Shown here piece by piece: positions 1 to 11,172 of a stretch of 64,000 nt of DNA. The number at the start of each line of letters is the position of its first letter. The stretch's first letter is position 1. The notes under the pieces were generated by a model. It was not told where the DNA came from and made no database searches. It saw only the letters and a program-made list of their open reading frames with translations. A program made the position numbers and the translations under genes. Source of the DNA: Leclercia sp. AS011 (GTDB taxonomy: Bacteria; Pseudomonadota; Gammaproteobacteria; Enterobacterales; Enterobacteriaceae); NCBI RefSeq assembly GCF_037152535.1, contig NZ_JBBCMA010000009.1, positions 22,259 to 86,258 of the forward strand, in the 5' to 3' direction.

Positions 1-921
<921 letters not shown>

Positions 922-944
922 CCGGCCATGCCGCAGGAATAACC

Positions 945-1781
945 GTGATAACGATAAAAAAGTCGCTTAATAACAGCATGCTGCTGGTCGACAACGACCA
1001 GCGGGAGATGATTTTGTTCGGCAAGGGGATCGGCTTTGGTGCGAAACCCGGTACGAATATTGACCTTGCGCAGGTGGAAAAAGTGTTCCTGCCGCTGAGC
1101 GATCTTAAATCCCGCCATTTTTTATCCCTGACGGACACCATTCCTGCGGCGTTCTTCGACATTAGCCATGAAATTCTTATCCTCGCGCGCCGCCTGTGCG
1201 GGGATAAGCTCAATTCCGTGTTGCTTTTTACCCTTGCGGAGCATCTGCACTTTGCGGTGGAGCGCAGCCGCAGCGGGCAGAGGATCCTCAATAAGCTGAG
1301 CTGGGAAGTGAAGCGCTACTACCCCCAGGAGTACAGCGTGGGGTTGCAGGCTCGCGCCCAGGTTAATGAGAAGTTTGAGGTTGAGCTACCCGAAGAAGAG
1401 GCGGTAAACATCGCCTTTCACCTGATCAACGCCAGCAGCCAGGACAACGACAGCACCGCTCACCAGCAGGTTGAGCTGGTCAACCGCATCGCCGATATCG
1501 TGCGCTATAAGCTGGGCAGAACTATCGACACGCAGTCGGTTAACTACATGCGCTTTATCACCCATCTGCGTTATTTTGCCGAGCGGGTACTGGCCGGGAA
1601 AATCGCCCTCAGTGAGACCGAAGATTTTTATCAGGAGCTGATGCGCCACCGCCCGGACGCCATGACCGTGGCCTGGGCGATCCGCGACTACGTCCAGGAT
1701 AAATATCAGCTCACCCTGCCGAAAGATGAGCTGACGTGGTTGAGCATCCATATTAGCCGGTTGATGGATGGGCAGGCATAA
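945..1781 (+). CDS. BglG/LicT-family transcriptional antiterminator
   Basis: A 278-residue protein. I chose the GTG at 945 because it gives the family's usual N-terminus (VITIKKSLNNSMLLVDN) and length, and is preceded by the purine-rich stretch gcaggaa; the open frame extends to 876 inside the upstream gene without family similarity. Residues 1-55 form the RNA-binding CAT domain (KSLNNSMLLV, GKGIGFGAKPG). Two PTS regulation domains follow, with histidines such as EHLHFAVERS (PRD1) and LRYFAERV and SIHISRLMD (PRD2). Known members bind a hairpin in the leader RNA of a beta-glucoside operon and prevent termination; phosphorylation by PTS proteins sets activity. The target RAT site is not in the window. 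It is probably cotranscribed with the glucosidase. Confidence 0.9.
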   Translation: MITIKKSLNNSMLLVDNDQREMILFGKGIGFGAKPGTNIDLAQVEKVFLPLSDLKSRHFLSLTDTIPAAFFDISHEILILARRLCGDKLNSVLLFTLAEHLHFAVERSRSGQRILNKLSWEVKRYYPQEYSVGLQARAQVNEKFEVELPEEEAVNIAFHLINASSQDNDSTAHQQVELVNRIADIVRYKLGRTIDTQSVNYMRFITHLRYFAERVLAGKIALSETEDFYQELMRHRPDAMTVAWAIRDYVQDKYQLTLPKDELTWLSIHISRLMDGQA

Positions 1782-1783
1782 AT

Positions 1784-1816
1784 TGCCCGGTGGCGGCTAC
1801 GCCTTACCGGGCCTAC
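1784..1816. repeat. REP element between antiterminator and metE
   Basis: A GC-rich imperfect palindrome with arms gcccggt and accgggc around a central gcggctacgcctt segment, the consensus form of enterobacterial REP sequences. It lies between convergent genes. REP elements are known to stabilise 3' mRNA ends and bind gyrase or IHF; here this is inference. Confidence 0.85.
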
Positions 1817-1822
1817 AGGACA

Positions 1823-4084
1823 TCATGCCTGACGCAAATTCTGCGCTGCCTTAACCATGTTCGCCAGCGCGGCGCGGGTCTCCGGCCAGCCGCGGGTTTT
1901 CAGGCCGCAGTCCGGGTTTACCCACAGGCGCTCGGCGGGGATACGCAGGGCCGCTTTTTTCAGCAGGGCTTCAATCCACTCCACACTCGGCACGTTCGGG
2001 GAGTGAATGTCGTATACGCCCGGCCCGATCTCGTTCGGGTAGTCGAACTCCTCAAACGACTCCAGCAGCTCCATATCTGAACGCGAGGTCTCGATGGTGA
2101 TGACATCGGCGTCCAGCGCGGCAATTGAATCCATGATGTCGTTAAATTCGCAGTAACACATGTGGGTGTGGATCTGGGTGTCGTCCTTTGCGACCGCGGC
2201 GTTGATGCGGAAGGCTTCCACGCCCCACTGTAAATACGCATCCCAGTCGCTGCGGCGCAGCGGCAGGCCTTCGCGCAGAGCCGGTTCGTCAATCTGGATA
2301 ATGCCGATCCCGGCAGCTTCGAGATCCGCCACTTCGTCACGCAATGCCAGCGCAATTTGCTTCGCGATGGTTTCACGGGTCACGTCTTCGCGCGGGAACG
2401 ACCAGCAAAGAATCGTTACCGGACCGGTGAGCATCCCTTTCACCGGCTTGTCGGTCAGGGACTGGGCGTACTTCGCCCACTCGACGGTGATCGCTTCCGG
2501 GCGGCTGACGTCACCAATCACCACCGGTGGCTTCACGCAGCGGGAGCCGTAGCTTTGCACCCAGCCGTTCTGGGTAAAGACAAACCCGTCCAGGTGTTCA
2601 CCAAAGTACTCCACCATGTCGTTACGCTCGGCTTCACCGTGTACCAGCACGTCGAGGCCTAAACGCTCCTGCTCCACAATCGCCTGCTTGATATGTTCGG
2701 CGATGCCGGTGCGGTAGTTGCCCGCATCCAGATTGCCCTTTTTGAAATCCAGACGCAGGCCGCGGATCTCGGTGGTCTGCGGGAAGGAACCAATGGTGGT
2801 GGTCGGCCACGCAGGCAGATTGAAGCGGGCGCGCTGGGCTTCGGCGCGCACCTCATACGGGCTCTGACGCTGGCTGTCCCGGGCGGTAATGGCGGCCAGA
2901 CGTTTTTCCACCGCCGGATTATGGACGCGAGCCGAGTGACGACGGGCCTGAATCGGGGCGCTCCATTCGGCGATCGCCGCCGTGTCGCCGGTGTTCAGGG
3001 CATCGCGCAGCAGAGCCAGCTCTTCACATTTTTGCAGAGCAAAGGCAAACCAGCTTTTCACCTCCGCATCCAGCCGGGTTTCAACGCTCAAGTCGATCGG
3101 GCTGTGCAGCAGAGAGCAGGATGAGGCCACCCATAGCTCGCGAAGGCCGACGATATCTTTAATCTGTGCATATTTCTCGGTGAGATCGGCGCGCCAGACG
3201 TTACGCCCGTTCACCAGCCCGGCAGAGAGCAGCCAGCCTGACGGCAGGCGCTGGTGCAGCTCAGCCACGTCATCTTTACCGTGAACCAGATCCACGTGCA
3301 GGCCCTGAACCGGCAGCGCGGTAATGGTCTTCAGGTTCGGCGTCACGCCTTCGAAATAGGTGGTCAGCAACAGCTTCACCTGGCCCGCGAGGGCGTCATA
3401 TGCCGGTTTGAAGGCATCCAGCCACGCCTGTGACAGCTCCAGCACCAGCGCCGGTTCGTCGATCTGCACCCACTCAACGCCGCGTTTTGCCAGTTCGCCC
3501 AACACCTGTTGGTACACCGGCAGGATGTCGTTAAGCAGGCTCAGGCGGTCAAACTGCTCGCCCTTCACTTTGCCCAGCCACAGGTAAGTGACCGGGCCCA
3601 GCAGAACGGGTTTGATCTTGTGCCCCATCGCCAGCGCTTCGTCCACCTCATCCAGCAGTTGGGTCCAGCTCAGTTTGAACTGCTGACCCTTTACGAACTC
3701 CGGCACCATGTAGTGGTAGTTAGTGTTGAACCATTTCGTCATTTCAGCCGCTGCCGCAGGCTCACCGGTGGGTGCACGGCCACGGCCAATGCGGAACAGG
3801 GTGTCGATATCCACCGATCCATCTTTGTTCTGATGACGAGCCGGCACGTTGCCAAGCAGCAGGCTGGTGGTCAGAACATGGTCGTACCAGGCGAAATCGC
3901 CCACCGGGAGCAGATCAATGCCTGCCTGCTTCTGCTGATCCCAGTGACGGGCGCGCAGTTCGCGACCTACCGCCAGCAGTTCGTCACGAGTGGTGTTACC
4001 CGCCCAGTAGCTCTCTTGTGCTTTTTTCAGTTCGCGACGAAGGCCGACGCGCGGGAAACCGAGGGTGTGGTTAATGATTGTCAT
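1823..4084 (-). CDS. metE: Cobalamin-independent methionine synthase
   Basis: A 753-residue protein, the normal MetE length. It transfers a methyl group from methyltetrahydrofolate (polyglutamate) to homocysteine, the last step of methionine synthesis, in the cytoplasm. The N-terminus [21 protein letters not shown] and the C-terminal zinc/catalytic region are typical: HTHMCYCEF supplies a zinc-ligand histidine and cysteine, and [10 protein letters not shown] the second cysteine. ATG is at 4082-4084 with an AAGGGG ribosome site just upstream. It is divergent from metR, whose product activates it with homocysteine as co-inducer in known enterobacteria. MetJ-type boxes and a MetR-type dyad are visible in the shared intergenic region. 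Confidence 0.98.
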   Translation of the reverse strand: MTIINHTLGFPRVGLRRELKKAQESYWAGNTTRDELLAVGRELRARHWDQQKQAGIDLLPVGDFAWYDHVLTTSLLLGNVPARHQNKDGSVDIDTLFRIGRGRAPTGEPAAAAEMTKWFNTNYHYMVPEFVKGQQFKLSWTQLLDEVDEALAMGHKIKPVLLGPVTYLWLGKVKGEQFDRLSLLNDILPVYQQVLGELAKRGVEWVQIDEPALVLELSQAWLDAFKPAYDALAGQVKLLLTTYFEGVTPNLKTITALPVQGLHVDLVHGKDDVAELHQRLPSGWLLSAGLVNGRNVWRADLTEKYAQIKDIVGLRELWVASSCSLLHSPIDLSVETRLDAEVKSWFAFALQKCEELALLRDALNTGDTAAIAEWSAPIQARRHSARVHNPAVEKRLAAITARDSQRQSPYEVRAEAQRARFNLPAWPTTTIGSFPQTTEIRGLRLDFKKGNLDAGNYRTGIAEHIKQAIVEQERLGLDVLVHGEAERNDMVEYFGEHLDGFVFTQNGWVQSYGSRCVKPPVVIGDVSRPEAITVEWAKYAQSLTDKPVKGMLTGPVTILCWSFPREDVTRETIAKQIALALRDEVADLEAAGIGIIQIDEPALREGLPLRRSDWDAYLQWGVEAFRINAAVAKDDTQIHTHMCYCEFNDIMDSIAALDADVITIETSRSDMELLESFEEFDYPNEIGPGVYDIHSPNVPSVEWIEALLKKAALRIPAERLWVNPDCGLKTRGWPETRAALANMVKAAQNLRQA

Positions 4085-4112
4085 GGTATGCCCCTTGTGA
4101 AATTCGTTATTT

Positions 4113-4136
4113 AGCCGTCCAGATGTTTACACATCT
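4113..4136. promoter_or_regulatory. Tandem MetJ boxes in the metE-metR intergenic region
   Basis: Three adjacent octamers, agccgtcc, agatgttt and acacatct, each match the MetJ consensus AGACGTCT at about 6 of 8 positions with no spacing, as expected for the cooperative MetJ-SAM repressor. They lie 29 bases upstream of the metE start and 64 upstream of metR, so they could repress both genes. Based on consensus matching only. Confidence 0.7.
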
Positions 4137-4187
4137 ATAATTGGCAGGTACTGTATATTCCTCAAGCGCATAATGTTCATGGCGAAG

Positions 4188-4200
4188 TGAAGGACTTTCA
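4188..4200. promoter_or_regulatory. MetR-type dyad overlapping the metR start
   Basis: TGAA-GGACT-TTCA is a perfect match to the published MetR recognition pattern TGAA-N5-TTCA. It ends on the A of the metR start codon and so also covers the metR ribosome-binding region (gaagtgaagga). It may serve autoregulation or metE activation; sites further upstream may also exist. Confidence 0.55.
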
Positions 4201-5153
4201 TGATCGAGATAAAACACCTGAAAACGCTCCAGGCGTTGCGAAATAGCGGTTCGCTTGCGGCGGCGGCGGCCACGCTGCACCAGACGCAATCCGCCCTTTC
4301 TCACCAGTTCAGCGATCTGGAACAACGCCTTGGCTTCCGTCTGTTCGTGCGTAAGAGCCAGCCGCTGCGCTTTACGCCGCAGGGGGAGATCCTGCTACAG
4401 CTGGCCAATCAGGTGCTGCCGCAGATCGCCAGCGCATTGCAGGCCTGCCATGAGCCGCAGCAGACCAGACTGCGTATCGCCATTGAGTGTCACAGCTGTA
4501 TTCAGTGGTTGACCCCAGCGCTTGAGAATTTCCGCCAGAAGTGGCCGCAGGTGGAGATGGACTTTAAATCCGGTGTGACCTTTGATCCGCAGCCGTCCCT
4601 GGTGCAGGGCGAGCTGGACCTGGTGATGACCTCAGACATTCTGCCGCGTAGCGGTCTGCACTATTCGCCGATGTTTGATTTCGAAGTGCGGCTGGTGCTG
4701 GCACCGGATCATCCCCTGGCCGCGAAAACGCGCATCACGCCGGAAGATCTGGCAACCGAAACGCTGCTGATCTACCCGGTGCAGCGCAGTCGTCTGGATA
4801 TCTGGCGTCACTTCCTGCAGCCGGCAGGCATCAGCCCGCAGCTGAAAAGCGTGGATAACACCCTGCTGTTGATTCAGATGGTGGCGGCCAGAATGGGCAT
4901 CGCAGCCCTGCCGCACTGGGTGGTGGAGAGTTTTGAACGCCAGGGTCTGGTAGTGACCAAAACCCTGGGCGATGGACTGTGGAGCCGGTTGTACTCTGCC
5001 GTGCGCGATGGCGAGCAGCGTCAACCGGTTACCGAGGCCTTTATTCGCTCAGCGCGGAATCACGCTTGCGATCATCTGCCGTTTGTCCGGAGCGCGGAGC
5101 GACCCAACGGCGATGTACCCACAGTGAAGCCAGGATCACCGTTCCCCCAATAA
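4200..5153 (+). CDS. metR: LysR-type activator of methionine genes
   Basis: A 317-residue LysR regulator, the same length as E. coli MetR. The winged helix-turn-helix is at residues 1-60 ([36 protein letters not shown]); the effector domain follows from about 90. MetR senses homocysteine and activates metE and other methionine and one-carbon genes. It is transcribed divergently from metE. The last 113 bases overlap, in antisense, the end of the convergent bioP gene; both proteins keep their family C-terminal length, so the overlap looks genuine and not a start or stop error. Confidence 0.97.
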   Translation: MIEIKHLKTLQALRNSGSLAAAAATLHQTQSALSHQFSDLEQRLGFRLFVRKSQPLRFTPQGEILLQLANQVLPQIASALQACHEPQQTRLRIAIECHSCIQWLTPALENFRQKWPQVEMDFKSGVTFDPQPSLVQGELDLVMTSDILPRSGLHYSPMFDFEVRLVLAPDHPLAAKTRITPEDLATETLLIYPVQRSRLDIWRHFLQPAGISPQLKSVDNTLLLIQMVAARMGIAALPHWVVESFERQGLVVTKTLGDGLWSRLYSAVRDGEQRQPVTEAFIRSARNHACDHLPFVRSAERPNGDVPTVKPGSPFPQ

Positions 5154-5940
5154 TGAAGCTCGGCCAGTGCGGTTGCTCCTGCCAGATGGCGAGGTTCACC
5201 AGCAGGCCCGCAGGGACGTGGACGTTGTTCATGATCCCCAGCGTCCCGGCGTCCACCTGCGTGGCGCCGTAGTTCCACATGAAGTAGCCCAGCCCGGATG
5301 CCACTACCCCCAGCCAGATCAGCACGCCCCATTGCAGCGTGGTGGTCGGCAGCTTCTGCGGATTACCCAGCATAAACCACGCCGCTACGGCAACGATCGC
5401 CGCCCCCATATAGAACCAGGCAAAGGCGTTGTGCTGCGGCATCGGGCGAGTTTCCATCAGGCGTTTATAGCCCACCATGCCGATCGCAAAGCTGATATTG
5501 GCGAGCTGAACGAACATCAGCCCGGTCCAGAAGTGATCGCTCACTTTGTCGTAGCGAATGATCGCCGCGCCCACCACCGCCAGCGCGGCGCTCAGCAGAT
5601 AGCCCCAGCGCAAACGGCGTTTGCTCAGCAGATCGTAAATCAGCGTGATATAGAGCGGCGTCAGTACGGTAAACAGCAGGAATTCCGATACCGACAGATA
5701 GACGTAAGCCCGGAAGCTGAACAGGTACATGATGCCAAGCTGCATCGCGCCCACCAGCATATAGAGCAGAATGGTTTTCAGCGTTTGCCCGCGCGTGCGC
5801 AGGAACGGCAGGAACACCAGCGCCGCCAGCCCGACGCGCATCAGCACCGAGAAGTAGCTGTCGACGTGTCCGGCAAGGTATTCACCGATCAGGCTAAAGG
5901 AGAAGGCCCACAGGATAGTGGTGATGATGAGTAGCGCCAC
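5041..5940 (-). CDS. bioP: Biotin importer of the EamA/DMT superfamily (YigM/BioP)
   Basis: A 299-residue membrane protein with about ten hydrophobic helices, matching YigM of E. coli, shown experimentally to be a biotin transporter. The N-terminus [20 protein letters not shown] and the [18 protein letters not shown] motif are typical of the EamA fold. The start is a GTG at 5938-5940; a ten base-pair hairpin lies immediately upstream and its loop/3' stem contains the likely ribosome site. The 3' end overlaps metR by 113 bases in antisense. It is 82 bases downstream of yigL and in the same orientation. Confidence 0.93.
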   Translation of the reverse strand: MALLIITTILWAFSFSLIGEYLAGHVDSYFSVLMRVGLAALVFLPFLRTRGQTLKTILLYMLVGAMQLGIMYLFSFRAYVYLSVSEFLLFTVLTPLYITLIYDLLSKRRLRWGYLLSAALAVVGAAIIRYDKVSDHFWTGLMFVQLANISFAIGMVGYKRLMETRPMPQHNAFAWFYMGAAIVAVAAWFMLGNPQKLPTTTLQWGVLIWLGVVASGLGYFMWNYGATQVDAGTLGIMNNVHVPAGLLVNLAIWQEQPHWPSFIIGGTVILASLWVHRRWVAPRSGQTADDRKRDSALSE

Positions 5941-5973
5941 AATGCTTGTCTCTTTGAAAGATGGACAAGCATT
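5941..5973 (-). promoter_or_regulatory. Hairpin or operator abutting the bioP start codon
   Basis: AATGCTTGTC and GACAAGCATT form a perfect 10-bp inverted repeat around a 13-base spacer and touch the GTG start of bioP. The only purine-rich ribosome-site candidate (AAAGAGA) lies at the loop/3' arm, so folding would hide it. It could equally be a DNA operator: BirA control of yigM has been proposed, but this sequence is not a good match to the BirA consensus half TTGTAAACC. Confidence 0.5.
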
Positions 5974-6022
5974 GTAGCGAACTCCTCGGTTGACAACTGA
6001 ACGTTAAACAACCAAATGAAGA

Positions 6023-6823
6023 TTATTCAAGGAACAGCTTACGCAGGTATTTTGGCACCGCGTTGTCGCCGTTGGTGCCAATCACTTCCAGCTCCGGGTG
6101 CAGGTCTTTCAGGCGTTGGTGGGCGTTTTCCATGATGCAGCCTTTACCCGCCATGGAGAGCATTTCGGCATCGTTCATGCCGTCACCAAAGGCGATGCAG
6201 TCCTGCAGATTAAAGCCCAGACGTTTGGCCACTGCCTCCAGGGCATGGCCCTTGGAGACGCCGCCCGCCATCACTTCCAGACAGGTGAGCGTGGAGAAGC
6301 TGACGTTCACCCGGTCGCCCCAGCGGGCATTAATCGCCTGCTCCAGCGGCAGCAGCGCTTCGTGACTGTCGGTGGTGAAGAACACCTTGCTGATGCCTTC
6401 CGGCTCCAGCAGGCCCGGTTCATACAGGGAGTAGTTAAAGACCGCCTCTTTAAAGAAGCGCATCTCGTCCGGGCGGTGACGGTTCATAAACCATTCATCA
6501 TCGCGATAGACGTTGGTGATGATATCGGGGTTGTTATGCATGATACCGAACAGATCGGTGGCGATGTCGCGATCGAGGTTGTGGGTGAAGATCAGATTCC
6601 CGTCCAGATCGTGCACCCGGGCACCGTTGGAGGTGATCATGTAGGATTTGATCTCCAGATTATCGCGGATCTGCCCCACATCAACGTGGTGGCGGCCGGT
6701 GGCGAAGACAAAATTTACGCCACGGGTAGTCAGGAGTTTTAAGGTCTCTTTCGCGTAAGGCGATAAAGTGTGGTCGGGAGAGAGCAGCGTGCCATCTAAA
6801 TCAGACGCGACAACCTGGTACAT
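6023..6823 (-). CDS. yigL: HAD-superfamily (Cof-type) phosphatase YigL
   Basis: 266 residues from the ATG at 6821-6823, giving the standard N-terminus MYQVVASDLDGTLLSPDHT; a longer open frame reaches 6928 inside pldB but adds no family sequence. HAD motif I is DLDGTLL (residues 8-14, nucleophile Asp8 and Asp10) and motif IV is FGDGMNDAEML near residue 215. The alpha/beta cap is type IIB. E. coli YigL dephosphorylates pyridoxal phosphate and sugar phosphates and is a target of the SgrS small RNA through a processed pldB-yigL transcript; the same gene order here makes that control plausible. Confidence 0.96.
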   Translation of the reverse strand: MYQVVASDLDGTLLSPDHTLSPYAKETLKLLTTRGVNFVFATGRHHVDVGQIRDNLEIKSYMITSNGARVHDLDGNLIFTHNLDRDIATDLFGIMHNNPDIITNVYRDDEWFMNRHRPDEMRFFKEAVFNYSLYEPGLLEPEGISKVFFTTDSHEALLPLEQAINARWGDRVNVSFSTLTCLEVMAGGVSKGHALEAVAKRLGFNLQDCIAFGDGMNDAEMLSMAGKGCIMENAHQRLKDLHPELEVIGTNGDNAVPKYLRKLFLE

Positions 6824-6848
6824 AGGAAAATTTAACCTCTGGTGAATA

Positions 6849-7844
6849 TCAGTTATGCCTGTCGAAAAAGTCGACGATGGCGTTGAGTGCGACTGAGCGC
6901 ATGGCGTCCTTTTCGAAAAGGATCTCATGGTACGCGCCGTTTATGACCAGCGGTTTATCCCCTTCACAAGGGTGACCGGCTGCGGCTCGCAGTTCACAGA
7001 AGCGGTCGTGCATGCGGTTATCCACTACCCGCTCCTCTTCTGCCTGAAGGATAAGCGTGGGGGTATCGTCCTTGCTGGCGCCTGCCAGGGCTTCTTCACC
7101 TGCCAGGATACCTTCACGCACCCAATGGTAGGTAGGCCCGCCGACGCGTAAACGCGGTTCATCAGCATAAAAGCGCAAATTACGGCGATAACGCTGCCGA
7201 CTGTGGGTTAACACGTTAATGGCAAACGGCAGGGCGCGCCAGCGCCCGGTGCCGATGGCATAGCCTTCGCGAATGCGCTGATGGCCCTCAGCCCAGTCGA
7301 GAATATGACGTACCATCCAGTCCGGGAAACGCATGACGATGCCAAACATCGGGGCGCTTAGGGCAATGGCATCACACTGGTGTTGCGGGTGGCGCTGTAA
7401 AAACAGCGTGGCGATTGCGCCGCCCATCGAGTGCCCCAGAATAAACCGTTTTCGCCACCGACCGGGCTGCACTTCCTGCTGCCAGAAGGTGGCAAAATCA
7501 TCGACGTAATCGCTGAACTGGCTCACATGGCCGCGGTGGGTGTCGGACAACATCCGCCCGGAGCGGCCCTGCCCACGATGGTCGATAATCAGCACGTCAT
7601 AACCCAGCCGGAAGAGATCGTAGGCCAGCTCGGCATACTTAACGTAACTTTCGATCCGACCAGGGCAGATGACGATTACCGAATCATGAGCTTCGGCCTG
7701 GAAACGCACAAAGCGGACAGGAACATCATCGACGCCTGTGAACCCGCCTTCCTCGCGCTGGCGCCAGAAATCGGTCAACGGCCCCATGGAGAAAGCAGCA
7801 AAAGCCTTTTCTCGCGTTTCCCAGTCCCTATTCTGCTGAAACAT
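6849..7844 (-). CDS. pldB: Lysophospholipase L2
   Basis: 331 residues from the ATG at 7842-7844 (MFQQNRDWETREKAF, the family N-terminus); the open frame could begin at 7868, but those eight codons are not family-like. It is an alpha/beta hydrolase with nucleophile motif GHSMGGAIA (GxSxG, around residue 137) and the family's DHRGQGRSGR loop. PldB hydrolyses lysophospholipids at the inner membrane. It lies 25 bases upstream of yigL and is probably cotranscribed with it; rhtB is divergent. Confidence 0.95.
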   Translation of the reverse strand: MFQQNRDWETREKAFAAFSMGPLTDFWRQREEGGFTGVDDVPVRFVRFQAEAHDSVIVICPGRIESYVKYAELAYDLFRLGYDVLIIDHRGQGRSGRMLSDTHRGHVSQFSDYVDDFATFWQQEVQPGRWRKRFILGHSMGGAIATLFLQRHPQHQCDAIALSAPMFGIVMRFPDWMVRHILDWAEGHQRIREGYAIGTGRWRALPFAINVLTHSRQRYRRNLRFYADEPRLRVGGPTYHWVREGILAGEEALAGASKDDTPTLILQAEEERVVDNRMHDRFCELRAAAGHPCEGDKPLVINGAYHEILFEKDAMRSVALNAIVDFFDRHN

Positions 7845-7953
7845 CGGGTTTACACCCCTGTAAGCCAAGGAATATCGTTTTTTTGTGACGGGTCGTAAAA
7901 TGACGCAACATTAGCGTATTGTGGCATAAAAATAGACGATTCGGGAGCTTCAA

Positions 7954-8574
7954 ATGACCTTCGAGTGGTGGTTCGCTTACCTGCTGACATCCATCATCCT
8001 CAGCCTTTCACCGGGATCCGGGGCCATTAACACCATGACCACCGCCATGAACCACGGCTATCGCGGCGCGGCGGCATCGATTGCCGGATTGCAGACCGGG
8101 CTGGTTATTCACATCGTACTGGTCGGCATTGGGCTGGGCACGCTCTTCTCCCGCTCGGTGCTGGCCTTTGAAGTGCTGAAGTGGGCCGGTGCGGCCTATC
8201 TTATCTGGCTGGGGATCCAGCAGTGGCGCGCTGCGGGTGCACTGGATCTGAATACGCTCGCCCAGACCCAGAGCCGGGGTCGCCTGTTTAAGCGCGCGGT
8301 CTTTGTGAACCTCACCAACCCGAAAAGCATCGTCTTTCTGGCCGCCCTGTTTCCGCAGTTTATCGTGCCGCATCAGCCCCAGATCATGCAGTACGTGGTG
8401 CTCGGGGTGACCACCATTGTGGTGGATATTATTGTGATGATTGGCTATGCGACGCTGGCAACGCGGATTGCGACATGGATTAAAGGGCCTCGTCAGATGA
8501 AGGCCCTGAATAAAGTGTTCGGTTCGCTGTTTATGCTGGTGGGTGCGCTGCTGGCGTCAGCAAGGCACGCTTAA
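7954..8574 (+). CDS. rhtB: Homoserine/homoserine lactone exporter
   Basis: A 206-residue LysE/RhtB-family inner-membrane exporter with about six hydrophobic segments. The signature [20 protein letters not shown] lies in the first helix and loop, and [15 protein letters not shown] in the middle. Known RhtB exports homoserine, homoserine lactone and some other amino acids. It is divergent from pldB, and its stop overlaps the stop of the convergent paralogue rhtC by four bases. Confidence 0.95.
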   Translation: MTFEWWFAYLLTSIILSLSPGSGAINTMTTAMNHGYRGAAASIAGLQTGLVIHIVLVGIGLGTLFSRSVLAFEVLKWAGAAYLIWLGIQQWRAAGALDLNTLAQTQSRGRLFKRAVFVNLTNPKSIVFLAALFPQFIVPHQPQIMQYVVLGVTTIVVDIIVMIGYATLATRIATWIKGPRQMKALNKVFGSLFMLVGALLASARHA

Positions 8575-9191
8575 CGCGACAGGATCAGATGGATGCCGAA
8601 GCCGGCGAATAACGCGCCGGCCACGCCATCAATCCACTTGGCCAGACGCTGATAGCCACGACGCATCGACGGAAGCGCAAACAGGCTCGCCACCACCGTG
8701 AACCAGGCGAAAGTTTCCACCACGATCAGCAGGAAAATGCCCCAGCGCGCCCCGGCCCCGACCTCTTCACCGACGAACAGTGAAAATACCGAGCCGAAAT
8801 AGATAATCGCTTTCGGATTGGCGAGGTTGGTCAGCAGCCCTTTAATAAAGCTACGCCCGCTGGCCGCCAGCTCCATTTTTGGCTCAGGCGCCTCGCGGTC
8901 CTCTTTCTTAAACGCCCCACGCAGCATCTGATAGCCCATCCAGCACAGATACAGACCGCCGCCGACCATAATGATGTTGTGCAGCCACGCCATTTTTTCG
9001 AGGATCAGATTCAGGCCCAGCAGCGCTACCGCAGCCCACACCATAACGCCAAGGGTAATACCCAGCACGCCCATCATCGCCTCTTTGCGGGAGCGGCTCA
9101 CCGCCGTTTGGGAGACGAAGAAAAAGTCAGGGCCAGGGCTCATCAGCGCCACAATATGCACCAGCGCCACGGTCAGAAACAGGGTTAACAT
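8571..9191 (-). CDS. rhtC: Threonine exporter, LysE/RhtB family
   Basis: A 206-residue paralogue of the adjacent rhtB. It has [23 protein letters not shown] at the N-terminus and [16 protein letters not shown] in the centre, both family signatures, and about six transmembrane segments. E. coli RhtC exports threonine. It lies 61 bases downstream of recQ's convergent-free end, transcribed away from recQ's stop in the same direction, and converges on rhtB with a four-base overlap. Confidence 0.94.
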   Translation of the reverse strand: MLTLFLTVALVHIVALMSPGPDFFFVSQTAVSRSRKEAMMGVLGITLGVMVWAAVALLGLNLILEKMAWLHNIIMVGGGLYLCWMGYQMLRGAFKKEDREAPEPKMELAASGRSFIKGLLTNLANPKAIIYFGSVFSLFVGEEVGAGARWGIFLLIVVETFAWFTVVASLFALPSMRRGYQRLAKWIDGVAGALFAGFGIHLILSR

Positions 9192-9252
9192 AATTAACTC
9201 GCGGGGGAATAGTTCAGGGAGTCATCATCCTGGCACTTTTTTGCCGGGCTGA

Positions 9253-11082
9253 CTACTCCTCATCATCACCATCGGTATGGGAACGAATCAGCGCCATAAA
9301 CTCTTTACCAAAACGCTCCAGCTTACGCGTGCCGACGCCGTTAACGCTGAGCATTTCGCTGGCGCTGAGCGGCATCTGTTCAGCCATTTCAATCAGCGTC
9401 GCATCGTTAAACACCACGTACGGCGGGATATTCTCCTCATCCGCGATGGCTTTGCGCAGCTTACGCAGCTTGGCGAAGAGTTTGCGATCGTAGTTGCCGC
9501 CGTAGGATTTCTGCATTACCCGCGGCTTCAGCGCCACCACGCGCGGCACGGCGAGCTTCAGCTCAACGTCACCACGCAGCACCGGGCGTGCCGCTTCGGT
9601 GAGCTGCAGCGCGGAGTGCTGGGCAATGTTCTGGGTCGCAAAGCCAAGGTGGATCAGCTGACGGATAACGCTGACCCAGTGCTCATGGCTCTGATCGCGA
9701 CCAATGCCGTAGACCGGCAGCTTGTCATGGCCCATCTCGCGGATACGCTGATTGTTGGCCCCGCGCAGCACTTCCACCACATAACCCATACCGAAGCGCT
9801 GGTTGACGCGACCAATGGTGGAGAGCGCCTTACGGGCGTCCATCAGCCCGTCATACTGCTTCGGCGGATCGAGGCAGATATCGCAGTTACCGCACGACTC
9901 CTGGCGACCTTCGCCAAAATAGTTAAGCAGCACCAGACGGCGGCAGGTTTGCGCTTCGGCGAAGGCCCCCATCGCGTTGAGCTTGTGGCGTTCGATATCC
10001 TGCAACGGGCCCTGGGGTTTCTCTTCAAGGCAGCGACGCAGCCAGGCCATATCGGCCGGATCGTAAAACAGCATCGCCTCGGCGGGAAGGCCATCACGCC
10101 CGGCGCGACCGGTTTCCTGATAGTAGGATTCGATATTGCGCGGAATGTCGAAGTGCACCACAAAGCGCACGTTCGGTTTGTTGATGCCCATACCAAAGGC
10201 GACGGTTGCCACCACGATTTGCAGGTCGTCGCGCTGGAATTTCTCCTGCACCTCGGCACGAATGTGGTTTTCCAGCCCGGCATGATAGGCCGCGGCGCTA
10301 AAGCCCCGGCTCTGCAGACGTGCAGCGGTGTCTTCCACCTTCGCCCGGCTGTTGCAGTAGATGATGCCCGACTTGCCGCGTTGCTCCTGGACATAGCGCA
10401 GCAGCTGATCCAGCGGCTTGAATTTCTCCATCAGCATGTAGCGGATATTCGGGCGGTCGAAGCTGCTGACCTGGATCAGCGGATCGTTCAGCCCCAGCAG
10501 ACGCACAATGTCCTGACGGGTAGTGTCGTCGGCGGTCGCGGTGAGCGCCATAAACGGCAGCTCGGGGAAACGCTGGCGCAGCTGGCCGAGGGCAGCATAC
10601 TCCGGACGGAAATCATGGCCCCACTGGGAGATACAGTGCGCTTCATCCACCGCCAGCAGCACCGGGTTCCAGTGCGCCAGATGCTCAAGGAAGTTATCCA
10701 GCATCAGGCGTTCCGGGGCGATATACAGCAGACGCACCTGCCCGGTGCGGCACCCGGCCATCACCTCCTGCTGCTGCTCGCGGGTTTGGGTGGAGTTGAT
10801 ACAGGCCGCCGCCACGCCGTTCGCCAGCAGCTGGTCGACCTGATCTTTCATCAGCGAGATCAGCGGGGAGACCACCACCGTCAGGCCATTCATCACCAGC
10901 GCGGGAACCTGATAGCACAGCGATTTCCCGCCGCCGGTGGGCATGACCACCAGACAGTCACGCCCCGTAAGGGCGGTGTTAATGATGGTTTCCTGGCCCG
11001 GGCGGAACTGCTGGTAGCCAAAGGTTTCATGCAAAACCTGTTTAGCCAGCAACTCCTGATTTACGACTTCCGCCTGCACCAC
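9253..11082 (-). CDS. recQ: ATP-dependent DNA helicase RecQ
   Basis: A start at the GTG 11080-11082 gives 609 residues, exactly the E. coli length, and the N-terminus [17 protein letters not shown]. The longer frame to 11145 would cross the pldA terminator and add unrelated sequence. Motifs: Walker [12 protein letters not shown] near residue 47, DEAH near 146, [20 protein letters not shown], a zinc site ([12 protein letters not shown] with CGNCDIC) and a C-terminal HRDC domain ending in [13 protein letters not shown]. RecQ unwinds 3'-5' and acts with RecJ and the RecF pathway in recombination and fork repair. Confidence 0.97.
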   Translation of the reverse strand: MVQAEVVNQELLAKQVLHETFGYQQFRPGQETIINTALTGRDCLVVMPTGGGKSLCYQVPALVMNGLTVVVSPLISLMKDQVDQLLANGVAAACINSTQTREQQQEVMAGCRTGQVRLLYIAPERLMLDNFLEHLAHWNPVLLAVDEAHCISQWGHDFRPEYAALGQLRQRFPELPFMALTATADDTTRQDIVRLLGLNDPLIQVSSFDRPNIRYMLMEKFKPLDQLLRYVQEQRGKSGIIYCNSRAKVEDTAARLQSRGFSAAAYHAGLENHIRAEVQEKFQRDDLQIVVATVAFGMGINKPNVRFVVHFDIPRNIESYYQETGRAGRDGLPAEAMLFYDPADMAWLRRCLEEKPQGPLQDIERHKLNAMGAFAEAQTCRRLVLLNYFGEGRQESCGNCDICLDPPKQYDGLMDARKALSTIGRVNQRFGMGYVVEVLRGANNQRIREMGHDKLPVYGIGRDQSHEHWVSVIRQLIHLGFATQNIAQHSALQLTEAARPVLRGDVELKLAVPRVVALKPRVMQKSYGGNYDRKLFAKLRKLRKAIADEENIPPYVVFNDATLIEMAEQMPLSASEMLSVNGVGTRKLERFGKEFMALIRSHTDGDDEE

Positions 11083-11100
11083 ATCAACCCCATTTGCTGA

Positions 11101-11130
11101 AATAAAAACAGGCGCTATTTTCAGCGCCTG
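11101..11130 (-). terminator. Rho-independent terminator of pldA
   Basis: Read on the minus strand, caggcgctgaaaatagcgcctg is a stem with a short loop followed by TTTTTATTT. It lies 43 bases after the pldA stop and before the recQ start, so it separates the two same-direction genes. Confidence 0.88.
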
Positions 11131-11172
11131 CGAGAGAAACTTCAACGTTTAAGACAAAAACATTCGAGGAGG

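Noticed and set aside
9277..11100. 607-codon open frame antisense to recQ
   Set aside because: It mirrors the codon bias of a GC-rich gene; recQ on the other strand has all helicase motifs. The antisense product has low-complexity His/Gln-rich sequence and no ribosome site.
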